A DNA stretch of 6,575 bases from an uncultured Eubacteriales bacterium (GTDB lineage Bacteria; Bacillota; Clostridia; Oscillospirales; Acutalibacteraceae). A model generated the notes under the pieces. That model was not told the origin of the DNA. It saw nothing but the letters and a program-made list of their open reading frames with translations, and ran no database searches. Both the position numbers and the translations under genes were made by a program. The first letter of the stretch is position 1; each line of letters begins with the position of its first letter. Of this stretch, positions 6,417 to 6,575 are shown piece after piece. The DNA is taken from assembly GCA_902462035.1 (NCBI GenBank), contig CABQAC010000122.1, forward strand, positions 1 through 6,575. The letters are read 5' to 3'.

Positions 6417-6445
6417 TTGACGGCAGCGTATCCGGGGGCTACAAT
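6417..6445 (+). promoter_or_regulatory. Strong sigma-A promoter of the dehydrogenase-like gene
   Basis: TTGACG (6417-6422), an exact 17 bp spacer, and TACAAT (6440-6445): both boxes are five out of six to consensus. Transcription would start near 6452, leaving a leader of only about 20 nt that holds the ribosome binding site. Confidence 0.85.
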
Positions 6446-6457
6446 AACATCATCCGC

Positions 6458-6464
6458 AAGGAGG
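6458..6464 (+). promoter_or_regulatory. Ribosome binding site of the dehydrogenase-like gene
   Basis: AAGGAGG, a full anti-Shine-Dalgarno match, lies 7 nt before the ATG at 6472. With the promoter directly upstream it establishes that a short visible reading frame is a true gene start. Confidence 0.85.
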
Positions 6465-6471
6465 TATCGCC

Positions 6472-6575
6472 ATGGAAACCACAAACCGTATTCTGGTTCT
6501 GATTCCCTTCGCGCCCGGCCAGCGCGCCCAGTTAGAAGCCGCGGCACCGGGCTGGCGTTTCGAGTACGCCACCCG
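6472..6575 (+). CDS. Probable D-2-hydroxyacid dehydrogenase, N-terminal fragment
   Basis: Only 34 codons are visible before the window ends. A near-consensus promoter and a perfect AAGGAGG upstream make the gene start secure. The residues METTNRILVLIPFAPGQR are followed by a LEAAAPGWRF-like segment. This is a first beta strand (RILVLIPF) and then a helix with a conserved AAPG-type turn, which resembles the opening of the substrate-binding domain in D-isomer-specific 2-hydroxyacid dehydrogenases. Those enzymes reduce 2-oxo acids with NAD(P)H in the cytoplasm. The NAD-binding motif and the catalytic Arg, Glu and His lie outside the window, so the product name rests on a short pattern match. Other Rossmann-like proteins could start in a similar way. 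Confidence 0.55.
   Translation, partial: METTNRILVLIPFAPGQRAQLEAAAPGWRFEYAT

Noticed and set aside
6338..6547. A 69-codon minus-strand frame over the second divergent promoter
   Set aside because: It spans both promoters and the start of the dehydrogenase-like gene, with no start signals and no conserved pattern.

Overview
The window looks like GC-rich Firmicutes DNA, most likely a gut Clostridia member of the Oscillospiraceae type. This is inference from the gene families (a DUF1836 protein, a DegV family protein, an OmpR-type two-component pair), the strong AAGGAGG-type ribosome binding sites, sigma-A-like promoters and GTG starts. No species can be named from the sequence alone.

Layout. 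From 3879 down to the left edge, four minus-strand genes run in the same direction and probably form one operon: a DUF1836 protein with a MerR-like helix-turn-helix segment (3247-3879), a secreted lipoprotein with five FG-GAP/VCBS-like repeats (1840-3216), an OmpR/PhoB-type response regulator (1030-1731), and a sensor histidine kinase cut by the window start (1-995). The gaps are 30, 108 and 34 bp. A divergent promoter region (about 3968-4054) separates this operon from a plus-strand DegV family gene (4183-5031), which ends in a strong hairpin terminator. Convergent to DegV is a minus-strand gene of unknown function (5087-6211), predicted to be cytoplasmic and rich in beta strands. A second divergent promoter region (about 6374-6445) drives this unknown gene leftwards and drives rightwards a gene cut by the window end, whose 34 visible residues resemble the N-terminus of a D-2-hydroxyacid dehydrogenase.

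How they may work together. The left operon has the parts of an envelope-sensing unit: a lipoprotein outside the membrane, a kinase with an extracytoplasmic domain, its response regulator and a second putative DNA-binding protein. That the lipoprotein feeds the kinase is inferred from gene order only. DegV proteins bind fatty acids, so the shared promoter region could link the two units. Both divergent promoter regions contain inverted repeats that overlap promoter elements and are candidate operators. No mobile element, CRISPR array, tRNA or rRNA was seen.
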